Source: Ganoderma boninense (Eukaryota; Basidiomycota; Agaricomycetes; Polyporales; Polyporaceae). Taken from it: DNA of 64,000 nt. Below the pieces are notes generated by a model that saw only the letters and a list, made by a program, of their open reading frames with translations, ran no database searches and was not told the origin of the DNA. Location: assembly GCA_002900995.3 (NCBI GenBank), contig CM035309.1, forward strand, positions 3,602,389-3,666,388, in the 5' to 3' direction. This document shows, in pieces, positions 33,154-44,951 of the stretch. A program made the position numbers and the translations under genes. The first letter of the stretch is position 1. Every line of letters begins with the position of its first letter.

Positions 33154-33908
33154 ATGCAGCATCTCCTCAAGTTCGTTCTTGCAGCCCTCGCTGTTAGCGG
33201 AGGTGAGTGCTCACGAGCTCCGCGCTTCGAGTTAAACCTCATGCTAACATCTCCTCCTCCATAGCTCTGGCCGCTCCCGTCAGCATCTCGTCCTCGTCCT
33301 CGGAAGAGACGAGCGTCGCATCGGTACCCACCGCGACGTCCTCCGCCACGTTCACCACGGCGAGCGCGGTCCCCACGAGCCTCTCATCCGCCCACCCGCA
33401 CCCGCACTCAGGGTCGCACTCTCACTCACACCATGCCCACCCGACCGGGTCGCACGCGCACTCGCACCACGCACAACCCACCGGCTCCGCTCACCCACAC
33501 CCGCACCCCCACCACTCTGGCTCGCACTCAGCGCGCCCGCACCCGCACCCGACCGGGGCGCACTCCGCACACCGCACCCCTCCGGTCACCACGGACACAC
33601 CACCACCCCTCGGGCATCGAGTCGGGCTTCCCCACCCGTTCCCAACTGGCTTCCCTGTGGGCCCGGAGCACCCCTCTGGGTTCCCCAGCTTCCCTGGCCG
33701 CCCGCACCCCACCGGCGCGCACTCGCACTCGCGCCACCCTCACCCGCACCACCACCCGCACCCGCACCCACACTCGCGCTCCGGCTCGTTCACCCGCCGC
33801 CCGCACTCGACCGCGCACGCATCGTACACCCGCCTGCCGCACTCCTCTGCGAGCGCAGCCGCGACCACGACTGCCTCCGCGTCGTCGGCGACCGCGAGCC
33901 AGGACTAA
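33154..33908 (+). CDS. Secreted histidine-rich protein, family 1 copy D (230 aa, intact)
   Basis: join(33154..33202,33265..33908). Exon 1 encodes MQHLLKFVLAALAVSG. A 62-bp phase-1 intron (GTGAGT..CATAG) follows, and exon 2 begins (A)LAAPVSISSSSSEETS. Likely signal-peptide cleavage is at A-A-P. The mature protein has a Ser/Thr/Ala-rich head (possibly O-glycosylated), then tandem His-rich units of the type HPTGSHAHSHHAQPTGS and HPHPHHSGSHS, a Pro/Gly/Phe-rich section (PFPTGFPVGPEHPSGFP), another His-rich section (RHPHPHHHPHPHPHSRS) and the tail TASQD. It is the only family 1 copy with one open frame. The HxH density suggests a secreted metal-binding or pH-buffering protein; this is inference. 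Confidence 0.8.
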
Positions 33909-33979
33909 GCGCAAGCTGTCCACCCTCTACGCTGACCGTGGACCGTGGATCGTCGGCCGTTGACCGGTCGGCGGGCGGG

Positions 33980-34320
33980 CCGGGGCCTCGCGCTGGGTGG
34001 TGCACTGGCTGCGCTGCGGTACGACGAAGGCTGCTCTGGGGGCTGGACCCTTTCCGACCCTGTTCACCTGTAGGCGAGTGGGTCCGAGTGTCTTAGAGGA
34101 GGGCCTCGTGTTAGTTTGTGCACACTGGCCTGCTGCACAATACGAATACGACTCGAAGAGCTGCTCCGGGCTGGTCCCTTTACGACCTTGTTCATGTCTT
34201 GTCACGATGTCATCTGTTACTTACTTTAGTAGTGTTCGGCGTATGTACGCTAGGGCAGTAACGTCCACGTTTTGTTGAGTAGAAGATGCATAATCCCCAG
34301 GTTTTGAAGTTGGTACCACC
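33980..34320 (+). repeat. Short minisatellite array D with conserved tail
   Basis: About two units of the same minisatellite as arrays A-C follow gene D. The tail near 34215-34320 (TTTAGTAGTGTTCGGC, GAGTAGAAGATGCATAAT) is a diverged copy of the tail in C. Confidence 0.7.
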
Positions 34321-35062
34321 CAGGATTTCGGCGGTATTGGTTGAAACGATCGGCCCGACTCCCGGGACCGCGACTTGTGTCGGGCCGTTTCGGACTAGAA
34401 TTCTTAGCTTGGTTCCACGACCATAACCACTGCGCCGGAATCTGTCCTAAACTTGCTGCATCTCATAGAGTCTTTAACAGCAGGAAACTTGCCGACATTC
34501 GCGCAAATGGTGGCAGTTGCGGGTCCTATTATGCCGGCAACCCGACTCTGGGGGCGAAGTCCTAGCGGCCGAGCAAATTTCTAACCCCAGGAGTCAACTG
34601 TATTTACAATGGAAGGTGAGTAGTGTCGTCTCAGGTACAATACATTGCGCTCTGGCGTATTATAGACTGCATTCCATGGCCCAGGATAACTGGACATTGG
34701 CTATACTCTCCCATACCCCCAACGAACTCGCGAGATGCGAGTTTCAAGCTCATTCTCTTCCTTTCGGCATTAATCATACAACGTTTCTATCGTACGCAAC
34801 ACGGGTGATCTCACGTGGATTACTCCGTGGATGGCGAGCAGTATTCTGTAGCTAATCAGCCGCCATCAGAACGGCGGATTTGAAGACAGCACGCCCGAGG
34901 TGCCACGCTCGACACAAACATAAGACCGACAGTCACCAAACATAGCACAGGTGAGCCCGAAATGCAATGAGCCAAATTTGTTCCCCCATGACCCATCTCG
35001 CAGCTCATGATCCCCGGCGTCCACTATTTCGACCGTTCACAATTGGTTCTCCATGGCCAGAC

Positions 35063-35086
35063 GATGATGATGATGATGATGATGAT
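35063..35086 (+). repeat. GAT trinucleotide microsatellite, 8 units
   Basis: Eight uninterrupted GAT units; no coding context recognised. Confidence 0.9.
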
Positions 35087-37159
35087 GGTGCGGTCTATTT
35101 CGAGTGTTTCAGCTGGCGGCCGGCCACGCTGGACTGAAAATGTCCGGTCTAAGTATACTTGTAGTCGAAAAACCATCTAGAAGGCCGCTGATCGCGCTGC
35201 TCGAAGGGGACTGGCAGAAGCCCTCTAACTCCGGGACCGAGTGGGTGCTGCGCATTCTCATGCACTGTGGACAATGGTACACCTGACAGCCTGAGGCTTC
35301 TTCCGCAGCGAGGAGCCACATTGACTCCTCAGTGGCCACAAATATAGCTCGTGTACTGATCGCGCATTCCTTATTCCCAGTGCGCGACACGCGCAGAGCC
35401 GATGTCTGACAGCCTCAACTCGTGCTCGCTCGCTGCGCCGGTCGCGATGAGGGTCTGCGGTACACGGTACAACGAGCCATGGTCAAGACCACAACGTATC
35501 CGGACTCCTAGGCTCCCCCCACGGAGCGATCGCGACGGTATGCCTATTATCCTCGGTCCGACAAAGGAGACTACAGTACGCGTTACGTCCACTTCGGTAC
35601 AACCTCGAGGCACTTAGGTAACGCGTCCACAACTCGGACCGAGCACCAACGGGCTAAATTTGTAATATAGTAGAACATCTCAAGCAGACGAACTTCGAAG
35701 GCGCACCTCCTCCTACGCGAGGCCAACCTGCTGGTGCTGTCCGTGATGGACGGCGGTTTGGAGTCGGCGATGCGGCTTTCATTTCACCTCGAATAAGAAA
35801 CCACTGTGCACAGTTGCCGACGAGGATCGCAAATACAGGTGGAGTTAGACGGCTATACCAGGCTATACCAGTATGTGTTAATGCCTTCGCATGACTTACC
35901 ATCAGGCAGGATGCGCTGACGCACCGTGCGTCGTCTTCTAATCACTGCGCAGACGGAGATGGAAGCTAAGCCTTCACCATCACACACACACACCATTCGC
36001 CGACAAGCACGCTCAGGGATCCGCAAGGCCACACCAATTTCTTTTCACATTTGATCCGTTCCACTTTCGTCTCCTCTACAGACACGTATCTTGTCGATAT
36101 CCACGATCCTACGGATGTTTCGTCAGCCATGACAAGCAGTGTCGCCACCATGCCCACGAGCTTCCCCACTGGTTCGCAGTCGCACTCCGAGCACTAGCAC
36201 CTCGGGACCAGGTCTCACCGTGCACGTCCCGACTCCCCACCGCCCGTCCTGGCCCTCCACTCTGCGCGCGCGCACCACCCTTAGCACTTCCTCGCCGTTT
36301 TTCCAGGCACTCTAACCGCATCCGACCATGTCTCCCCCACGGCTTGAACGACCCAGACTGTATGCAACGTGAAACGGTGTAGGCTGTAGCAAGTTCCGGA
36401 ACATATTCACGGTGCCATCGAGGTCGCACCTGGACGCAATGTGAGGGCTGCTCCATTTCTATTCCGTTATTGTCTTTTACACGCGCTTCCGCCGTCGTAC
36501 TCGACAGTGTGCGCTACGGCCCGGGTGGCTCGAATACTCGCACTCCTTTTGTCTCGCTGTTGCACTAACTTGTAGCCGGCATTGCATTGTCGGGTGATTC
36601 GGACTCGCGGTCTGCCCTGTTTGTTGATGTAATTAACAAATAATTGGCAGTATATTCGAAAATGCAGCACTGAAAATTCGTACAATAGGCTGTACGGTAT
36701 GACGAGGGAAGGGCCTTCAGACAATGTGGTTGAGACCAGAGTCCTTGAGAGGGAGAGATAAAGGTTCGACACTGGACAGGGAAGACGGCGACCATACCGT
36801 GACAACCAAGAAGACGGAAGCGCCTGTCAACGTGGCTTGCCGCCGGCTCCGGCGAGTCTCCGGCGCCGGTGGCTGACGATCGTCGATCATCCTGACTCCG
36901 AACCGCCACCATTTGAACCACCTCGCTGGCACTAAGTACTAGCGATCCACCCTCAAGCTCCTCTCAGGCTTTCCTCCGACTCATCGCACATGGAGGAAGA
37001 GGCTCCAAAAAGTCTTAGTGGTGACCTAATCCCAATATTGGGATCTAAACGTAAACTGGTCAACTCGGGCTCGGAGGCGGAGCTAGCAGCATCAACTAGT
37101 GACTTGCGTTCTGGTCTCGGCCAGGAGTCATCACTTATGAGCTCTCAGGAACGAATGGC

Positions 37160-37880
37160 TTGTCTCTCATGAGAGGCGCTTCCTGGTACGTAAGTCCTCC
37201 TCGCTTCATGAGCAGTTCGGTAAACACCGGCAAGCTTTACGTCGATAAGTCGCTCCTCCTGCTTTCACGCATTCTCGCGGGGGCCGACGTGAAGCGCACT
37301 TCCTCCTCTTTGATTGCGGTATGTGATCGCCTCCGTCTCTGTGGTACAGATAGCCTCTTGCATGCACCTTGTGGTCTCTCAGGTGACTCCCTCAGCTGCT
37401 CTGCAGCAACGATCCAGACGGGGGTTTGCGGAGAAAGTGCGACCGAGATGGCGAGTCCATGCATCCATCGATGACGGCGAGCACGTAATGCTATATGCGA
37501 ACGTTCTTCTCCTCATGATCGACCTTGCAGTTCATGAACCTCAATGTCAGGTACTTGTGGCGAACGCTCGCAATTGGTTCAAAGTACTCTATTTCAAGTG
37601 TCTATTTCCGCCACAGTCTCACAGGTATATTATACTTATCCGCCGAACAGTCCATTCGAAGGCGAATGGCCGGGGTGCTCGGACGAGGTTCGAGGTCCGT
37701 CGAAGTTCGGAGGCGAGAGAGTGCTGCTGCGCAGACTCGTGCACAAGCAATCAATTCATAACGTCATACAAGCTTTGTCCGCAGCAAGGGGCCACTCTGA
37801 TTGCTCACCGGTTGTGAACATGGCGTATTCGCCATTCGTAGTCAGGATAGCGGACGAACGTGCTCAACGCTAATGTCTGT
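37160..37880 (+). repeat. Inverted-duplication unit, right copy (partner 14880-15660)
   Basis: Shares with the left copy the sequence around CGATAAGTC, TTCTCGC, GTATGTGATC and the TTGCAGTTCATG motif, in opposite orientation. It is possibly a decayed gene. Confidence 0.6.
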
Positions 37881-38565
37881 TACGTATAGGGCAGCTTCTC
37901 CTCCCCCCAGTCGCCGCATCAACGTTCAACGCCGGGACGTTCACAGCTTTACTTATTGCGAACAGGAGTCCAGACCGTAGCGGAGGGCCCGGGCACTTAG
38001 ACTCGGAGGACTCACTGAAGGCCGTGTCAGTGGGCCGTCGTATTGAGCTCCGATTGACGGGTGCAATGGCTGTTACGAGGAGCGCTTCAAATCCAGTGCA
38101 GGCTTGAGGTGAGCAACGCGTTTATGACGAGTAAGCGCGAGATGGGCTAAATTTGGAGCATAACATAACCCCAAAGGAGCCGCACCGCAGGCACGCTCTC
38201 TCCCCGCTCAATCATCGGCAAAGTCTCCTTCGTCCGGGAGATACAGACGGGGTTTTGGAGTCTGGACTCCGAGACTATGTCGAATCCCGGAGCCCGAAAT
38301 GGATGGCGCGAGTGTGTCGATAGTGCAAGCCTAGTACGGGCGACAAACTGGAAGTGTGGAATGTGTGTGGAGCCCAAAGCGAATCCATGGTGCTGTACGC
38401 AGTGACGTTTCCCAAAAATTACGTTCATACTGACAGCAATGCCGTAGGGAAGGTTGGCGGATTGTCTGCCCGCTAATCACCGCGCGGTCGTAGATGGAAC
38501 GTCACGGCGTTCGCAGGAATATACCGCAGGCCAGTCCCAGAGAGCGCTTCGGGTCGAGGTTTGCG

Positions 38566-38572
38566 TATAAAA
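38566..38572 (+). promoter_or_regulatory. TATA box of family 2 right copy
   Basis: TATAAAA in GCGTATAAAAGCCCTCC, 129 nt before the first ATG; same context as the left copy. Confidence 0.75.
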
Positions 38573-38694
38573 GCCCTCCTCGACGCAAGTCTGTCTCCTC
38601 AGTACCCTCCTAGGATACTTGCTACATTGCGCACCCCGCCGAGAAACAGCTCGCCGAACTTCACGTCGCCCCCCTCTCCCAACCATCCACAAAG

Positions 38695-39067
38695 ATGATG
38701 CACCTCACCAAGTTCGTCCTCGCCGCCCTCCTCGTCGCCGGAGGTGAGCGTCGTCTCCCCGCGCAGTACAACGAGGCCAAGTACTGACAGTGTCCCGCCC
38801 GTAGCCATTGCTGCTCCCGCGGACACCCCCGCCTCCGGCGCCGTGGCGAGCGTCGCGATCAGCGGGCCGTCCGGCGACGCTCAGGCGTCCGCAGACCACA
38901 AGAAACCCCACCACCACTCGAAGCATCCCCACCCGCCCCACTCCTCCAAGCACCACCACCACCCGCACTCCTCCAAGCACCCTCACCACCCTCATTCCAC
39001 GAAGCACCCTCACCCCCCGCACGCCGAGTCTGCTGCCGCTGCGCCGGCGGCGGTGGAGACGGCCTGA
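38695..39067 (+). CDS. Secreted histidine-rich protein, family 2 right copy (103 aa)
   Basis: join(38695..38743,38805..39067). Exon 1 encodes MMHLTKFVLAALLVAG, with a 61-bp phase-1 intron, then (A)IAAPADTPASGAVAS. The repeat section holds units like SSKHHHHPH, SSKHPHHPH and STKHPHPPH, and the end is ESAAAAPAAVETA. Compared with the left copy it lacks one SSKHPHHPH unit and a few residues near SEPMDVPSG, so length varies by whole repeat units while the frame is kept. That pattern, with both copies open, suggests selection for protein. The 3' flank is also shared with the left copy. Confidence 0.82.
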
Positions 39068-39958
39068 ACGGCCGGTAGGAAGGAAGGGGGAGCTGCGTTC
39101 ACGGTGTCGCAGTTCCCCGACAGACGTTCGCGGCGGTCTTGGTTTCGGTCCTCGGAGTACTCAGGGATCATCGGAGTTCTTCGAGACTGTATACGTACTC
39201 ACTCACATGTACAGGCTGTCGCGCGCGTCACGGTACCACATCGTCACTTCGGTCCTCGGAATCCTGTTCGCGTTCGCGTTGTAGTTCTAGGTCTCGTGCT
39301 CTGTTCTTCTCAGCGTTGTATTCGGTTGCCCAGGTAGCATACGGGCGTGTAAACCTGACTTGAGCAGACAATTATGCAAATGTGATTCGTACAGTGACCA
39401 CAACTCCCGACGTTCGAGTTTCCCGAAGCACCGCCGTGCAACTTGAAGACAGCGCTAGCTCCTCAAGCTTACCTATTTTTATCGTACTGGGTATGATGTC
39501 GTATCCAATCTCTGGTCTGGATGAACGACCGTCGTCGAGCACTCAAGCTGCTCTCGACCCAGAGTTCAGGCAAGTTGGCAACTGGTGCTGGTTGAATCCG
39601 GTCCGAGATGAAACAGCTGTTCAACGTGATGTACATTAATCGAGGGACACGAGTGGTTAGTGACCTCCATAAATATAGGCATCAATTTGCGGCTTGTTAA
39701 CTAGGCTGTTGCAGGTTCCCATAAATCTCGAGCAGTTGAAGGCAGTTGATGAGTGGGGGAAATGACACGCGCTTATTCCGGCGGTCGTTGAGCGTTAAAC
39801 ACAGCACTGTTTGCTTCTGTTTACCAAAAGCTTCGGATCCTAACAAGGACAAATAGCGTGATTCGAAGGTGAGGCTGCATCGATATACCCTTCATCATCT
39901 CCCACACCGTATTCAGGCACAGTGAATATTCTCTTTTAATATAGGCTCGCCTTGAAAT

Positions 39959-41950
39959 ATGTCGACTTGTTCAGCAACATTGAGAGCCAAGGCTGCCCCC
40001 GGCACGCTCCTTGGCTTGAAACCATGGTCCGTCCACTCACGTACCTTCTCATCCGCTTGCTTTTCATCATTTTCCCATGACAGTGAGGATGTAAGTACAG
40101 CATACTGTCGCACAAGAGACCACTGAGGTTCACGCCGCTCTGGATAGTGCCTCGCTCCGGAAGTCCTCTCCATGATCTTCTTCGAGGTGATGGCACTCTA
40201 TGAACGCCCAATTATCATCCTTTCTACATCGCCCGACGACATCCCCGAGGAGAACGAACCCTTGCACACTCTCACCCACGTTTGCCAGTATTGGCGGGAG
40301 GTCGCCCTTGGAAATCCCGCCCTATGGCGGCGGATTCACGGCCGGTGTTCTGAGCAGATCGAAGTTTACTTGGCGCGTGCAGGGTCTCGGACTGTGAGTC
40401 TTTCCCTCGACGTGGTACACTGGGGAGCGCAAGAGGAAGAGCCCATACCTCCACCTATGGCGTCCATTATCGAGAGGCATGCCGCGCGACTACACAGGCT
40501 CGACCTCGTGGTCATCCCAGCATCGCAAAATATCCGCCTTCTGCGCGAACCTCTCCAGGCACCACATCTCGAAATTCTGACCATTACATCGCCTTGCATG
40601 TATGGCTCATACGGTTCATACGTGCGCGGCTGGAAACTCCTGTTTGACAGCGAAACATCGCAGTTGAAGGCACTCGCGATCGCGCCGATCGCGAGCTGGA
40701 TACCATGCCGTACCTCATTTCCTCGCTTGACACATCTCTTCCTCTCCTTTGGTGAGCCAGAAACTGGACGGTGCCATCCATCGCTTATACCCCAACTGCT
40801 TTCCAACACTCCCGTGCTTCAATTTCTCCATATCAGCTTCTTCATCTACGACGCACCCTACTCGGACGGCGGGCAGCCACCCTCCGACCTAGTCCCCCTT
40901 CTCCACCTCCGCTCCCTAGTCTTCACCTCATGCTCGCGCAAGTTGATTCACGCAGTCATCTCGCACCTCGTGCTGCCGGGGGACGTCTTTATCCGCCTTC
41001 AGGGCGTTCTCAGCGAGGCCAACTTCGACGCGCACTATCCCACCCCCCTCCCGAACGTCGTGCTCAGCCCTGTCACCTCCCTCGACATCTGCATGGGACA
41101 AGACGAGATCCTCGTGGTCGCCGACGGGCAGACGTCCGGACTCTGGTTCGAGGGCTGCCACGGCCTCGGATACACGGGGCCGAGCGGCTGGGAGGGGTGG
41201 CTGCTGAACCTGCACCGGTGCCTACCACTGTCGCACATCACGTACCTGCACATCTACCTCAACGGCCGCCCCGCCTTCTTCCCGACGCTCCTCGACCAGC
41301 TGCCCCAGCTCGCGCGCCTCGCGGTCCTCATCGGGGAGCCCGCGCCCTCCAGCGTGGACATCGACGACCTCGACGTCGTCTGGACCGCCACCGTGACCGG
41401 GGACCAAGATCCAGACTCTGCCGACGCGTTCGCGCCGCTCGCGGTCCTGTGCCGCGCCCTGTCCCCGAGCCTGACCACTGGCAGTGCCGTGCAAGTTCGC
41501 TGTCCCGACCTCCGCGTCCTGACCATCGAGTGTATGGACCGCGTCACCCTCGAGACCGTGGCTGCGTATGCACGGCTCCCGGAAATGCTCTCCGCCCGAG
41601 CATCGACGGGCCGTCCTATCCGCCGTGTCGTCGTGCAGGCTGCGGCGCATCCGCTGTCCCCCGATCCCCACCCCCGCTGGCAGCCTGCGGGAGGGGCCGA
41701 CGGGCTGCAGCCAGCAACAGTTACAGCGCTGGACATGTCTAGGGACTGCACATCGTCCGTGTGCATCCAGGACGACGCCCGGTACGAGGTTGTGCGGCGG
41801 GCGGACGATGATGCAGATGGCGCCGGGGCGGGGGCTCGGGGCCTGTGCGCATTCCGGATGCGGGACGTGTGGAAGGTGGCCGGGGAGGACATGTATTGGG
41901 AGGTGGACAGCTGCCATAAACCGCAGTATTGCCTCCTTTGGAGGCCGTAG
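39959..41950 (+). CDS. F-box-like protein (644 aa)
   Basis: join(39959..40090,40148..41950). Exon 1 starts MSTCSATLRAKAAPG. A 57-bp phase-0 intron starts GTAAGT and ends GATAG, and exon 2 opens with the F-box itself (CLAPEVLSMIFFEVMAL, then LTHVCQYWREVALGNPALW), the form common in Agaricomycete F-box arrays. The rest is LRR-like in spacing (LHRLDLVVI, PHLEILTIT, PVLQFLHISFF) and ends in FRMRDVWKVAGEDMYWEV. It probably recruits targets to an SCF ubiquitin ligase. The partial copy at 8509-9482 is its closest relative here. The start is chosen because it is the first ATG in a frame that joins the F-box in phase. Confidence 0.8.
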
Positions 41951-41954
41951 CGGA

Positions 41955-44760
41955 GACGAGGGTCTTTCATCTTGTCTCGTACCCACTCGTCTGTACTCAC
42001 ATCCCACCCCCAGTCTGTTCTGCGGTGGTGGAGGTATGAGTCCAGACGGGTGGGTACGAGACCACGTTCATCATGGTGATGGAACGCACCGGCAGTGCCA
42101 CGAGCGGCCTCCGGCCACCCAGACTGGCTCTCCATAAGTGTCGGAAACATGATCCGCTCCCTCTGGTCCGCGAGGTGCGCCCTGAGCGGCGCACCTACAA
42201 CGCTGTACACTCTGACGGCAAGCTAGGCACAGGGTAGCACGATGACATACCAGTGTAGGCGTTGATACCTTCGAACTGGGAGAAGGGCGGCGAGTGTTCG
42301 ATATGATTCTGTGCATTGAAATAGGTAGTAATATGATCAATATAGCAATCACTATTTCAATCGGCATTTACGACATAACCGGCAGAGTTAAAACTTACGC
42401 GAAAGTCACCAGTACAAGTGAAAGTCCACAGGAGTAAGCGCGTAACCAACTGTCCAGTCAAGCGCTTGTTGCCACACCGCTTCCGGCTTTCCCCGGCGTG
42501 TCTGCGTGACCGCAGTCACGCCTGGAACGTTGAAGTTGCCGTCATCATCCTCGATTTTCGCTCCGGCTTGCATCCCACCTCGCTCCAGCTCTTATGGGCC
42601 TACTCTGTGTCTTCGAACGTGCAGCTCTGCCGTGCTGTACACCAATGGCGGCCACTATTCAAAGCGAAGGGAGGTGTCAGAGTACCATCATAACCAAACC
42701 TTCGCTCCAGAAGGATCTCCAGGTCACAATGCACAGTGACACTGGCGAAGCGGCAAGGGCAAGGATCTTCGGCAGGTGAGTCCTTACATGTGTATCTCAG
42801 CCCCCTCGTTCCCCGTCCTTGCAGAGCTTCGCTTTCGGTGGCTATGATTCTCGACGACGAGATCGAGGGTGGCAGCACAGCAAATGATGATTCATGCATC
42901 AACCTGATTACAGCAAGTCTGGACGGAGTAACCTCGTGCGTCACCGCAGAGTGCATACGGTGTCTTCACCGCCGCCCCTGGCCACAGAGGCTCGACCACT
43001 TAGTACGGAGTCGGAGTCGGCAACGCTCACATGCGCCGCCGACTCAAGACAGGCACCCTCCCATACGTGCTTCCTTGGCAAGGGGTGCAGGGGAGGGTAA
43101 TTTGCCTCGTGTTACTGTGGAGAGTGTCGAATAATTTCCTTCCGTATAGACTAGGGCGTGCTATGAGGGCACGTAGTCCTCTACAAAGAGACGTTACAGT
43201 TTTTGCGGTAAAGTCTGGTCAAGGCATTCATCCGGATTTCGCTGTGACTATTAGCATGACTGTCCATAGCTGGGCCACCGGAGAAGTATTCTGATCTAGG
43301 TTCTGGATCTAGTGCAGGGTACTTGTTCGGTCCCATTCGCCATCGTACTCGTACCCAACTCGTACCCCTCGCGAAGCTGCGACCTTCGACCACACTTGGT
43401 ACATGTTGATCGCAGTGTCGGCTCTTCCCGCTTTCCATGTGACGCGGGTGGTTTCAGACCTTCGGGGCGCCCGTTGGCCCGACGCGGTGATCAAGAGCGC
43501 ACACACAAACGCAGCGCGAGCGAGACCCGCGAGACCGCATGCACGTAGAAACTGCAGCATGCTCGCGCCCCGCTTGGCAAACCCCGGCTGTATCGCGCCC
43601 CTAGGGCAAAGCAATGGCCACCATGGCTTGGGTTCGACTGCAGCGATGGTTGTGGTTGATGCGACGGACAATATACCGCCGTCTGTCCAGGAGCGTCATC
43701 GAATCGAACTGCTAGTTTGGGGACTTCGGACGCATGCACTGGAATGCCGACGACGGCGCGACCTCTATTTGCAAATAATTACATACTATTGGGATTTGTC
43801 GCAACGGTTTGAGATTGAGGTTAGAGCCTTGCAGTCAGATTTTAAGCGTAGTGCTCTTCTGGCCGCCTTCCGGGCGCTCCGATGAAAGGCTCGCCGTTAT
43901 CCTGTCGTCCGCATCGGGAACTTCAACCTATCGTTGATTTATCCTGGACGGTTTGCACGCATCCACGCCAGCAGCTCCCTGTCATACGCAATGATCCTCT
44001 CAAACCATGCTTGGAGCGGTCTAAAGTCTCTCGACGTCGAGACTCGGCAAGATATTGCCGAACGTGGGCGAACATCAATTGATGCGCCAGACAAGCGTGT
44101 GTTTCTGCACCTCAGGCACACCTGGAGCCCACCACTGAAAGTACACTGCGTTAGCCATCATCAAGCAGTCTATGCATTATGAGTCGTCGCTTGTTCTCGG
44201 CGCAACAGGCCCTATGAGGTCATGATCAGCCCAAGAGTCGAAACCAAACAGGGCGTCACGAGATCCCACGTGCCGACCGCTCGAACTCTCTGGGCGGCCA
44301 CCATTATGGCCACGACGTGTACTGCCATTCCTGCAGCGACCAAGCTATCGGTAACACTTTCAAGCAATCTACGAGCAATGTATAGCCCGGGTCGAGTGCC
44401 AAGGCCGACGAACTATGCCTGAGGACCCGCCCTCTATCGACGTGCGCGTCGAGTCCACGCTCAATCGTCGGCGAATGTGCTTGCATTTGTGGATGTCAAC
44501 GATAACGCCGAAGTGTTTTTTCACCTTTCGACTTGAGCTGAATGGTCCGTATGGCAAGCCTGGGGTAACCGATTCCAAGAAACACCTGAGTAGCGGAAGC
44601 GCAGAAGTCGAGCCATATGGCCTATCAACTCTAGCGCAGTGCCTTCCGACATTTTACTACACTTTCAGCTATCCCCAGGAATGATGCCAAACAGCCATCC
44701 CCACACTCGCCTGCCAGATGACGGCGGCGCACACCGTCTTACCCCCACTTGTTCCAATCC
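41955..44760. other. Gene-poor interval
   Basis: Positions 42030-42220 match 12190-12370 in inverted orientation. A plus-strand frame at 43403-43885 (160 codons, ending in a charged RRRRDLYLQII helix-like part) has no recognisable family or promoter. A CAATTGAT-context fragment near 44070 resembles pieces at 15.0 and 20.3 kb. Confidence 0.4.
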
Positions 44761-44951
44761 TGCCGACTCGAGAGAGCATCATGGGGATAAAACCTCGGTC
44801 CGGTTCGTGCCTCATGTCTCTCCAGTCCATTCTCTTCTTCTTCGGTACCTCCTCTGCCTCTTTTCTTCTTCAACCCTTCCCAATCGCTGATCGAACTATG
44901 TTACCCCTCTTTTTTCGCCTTCCACTGCTTTCATTTTTGGTCCCTCCAAGA

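Larger units (their letters stand above)
34330..38465. other. Gene-poor interval of the right arm
   Basis: No gene is supported. It holds mirror partners of left-arm blocks: 34330-34450 (with 17360-17470), 35380-35430, 36880-36950 and 37160-37880. Frames such as 37314-37817 echo minus-strand frames at 15285-15656 but are interrupted. Confidence 0.5.
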
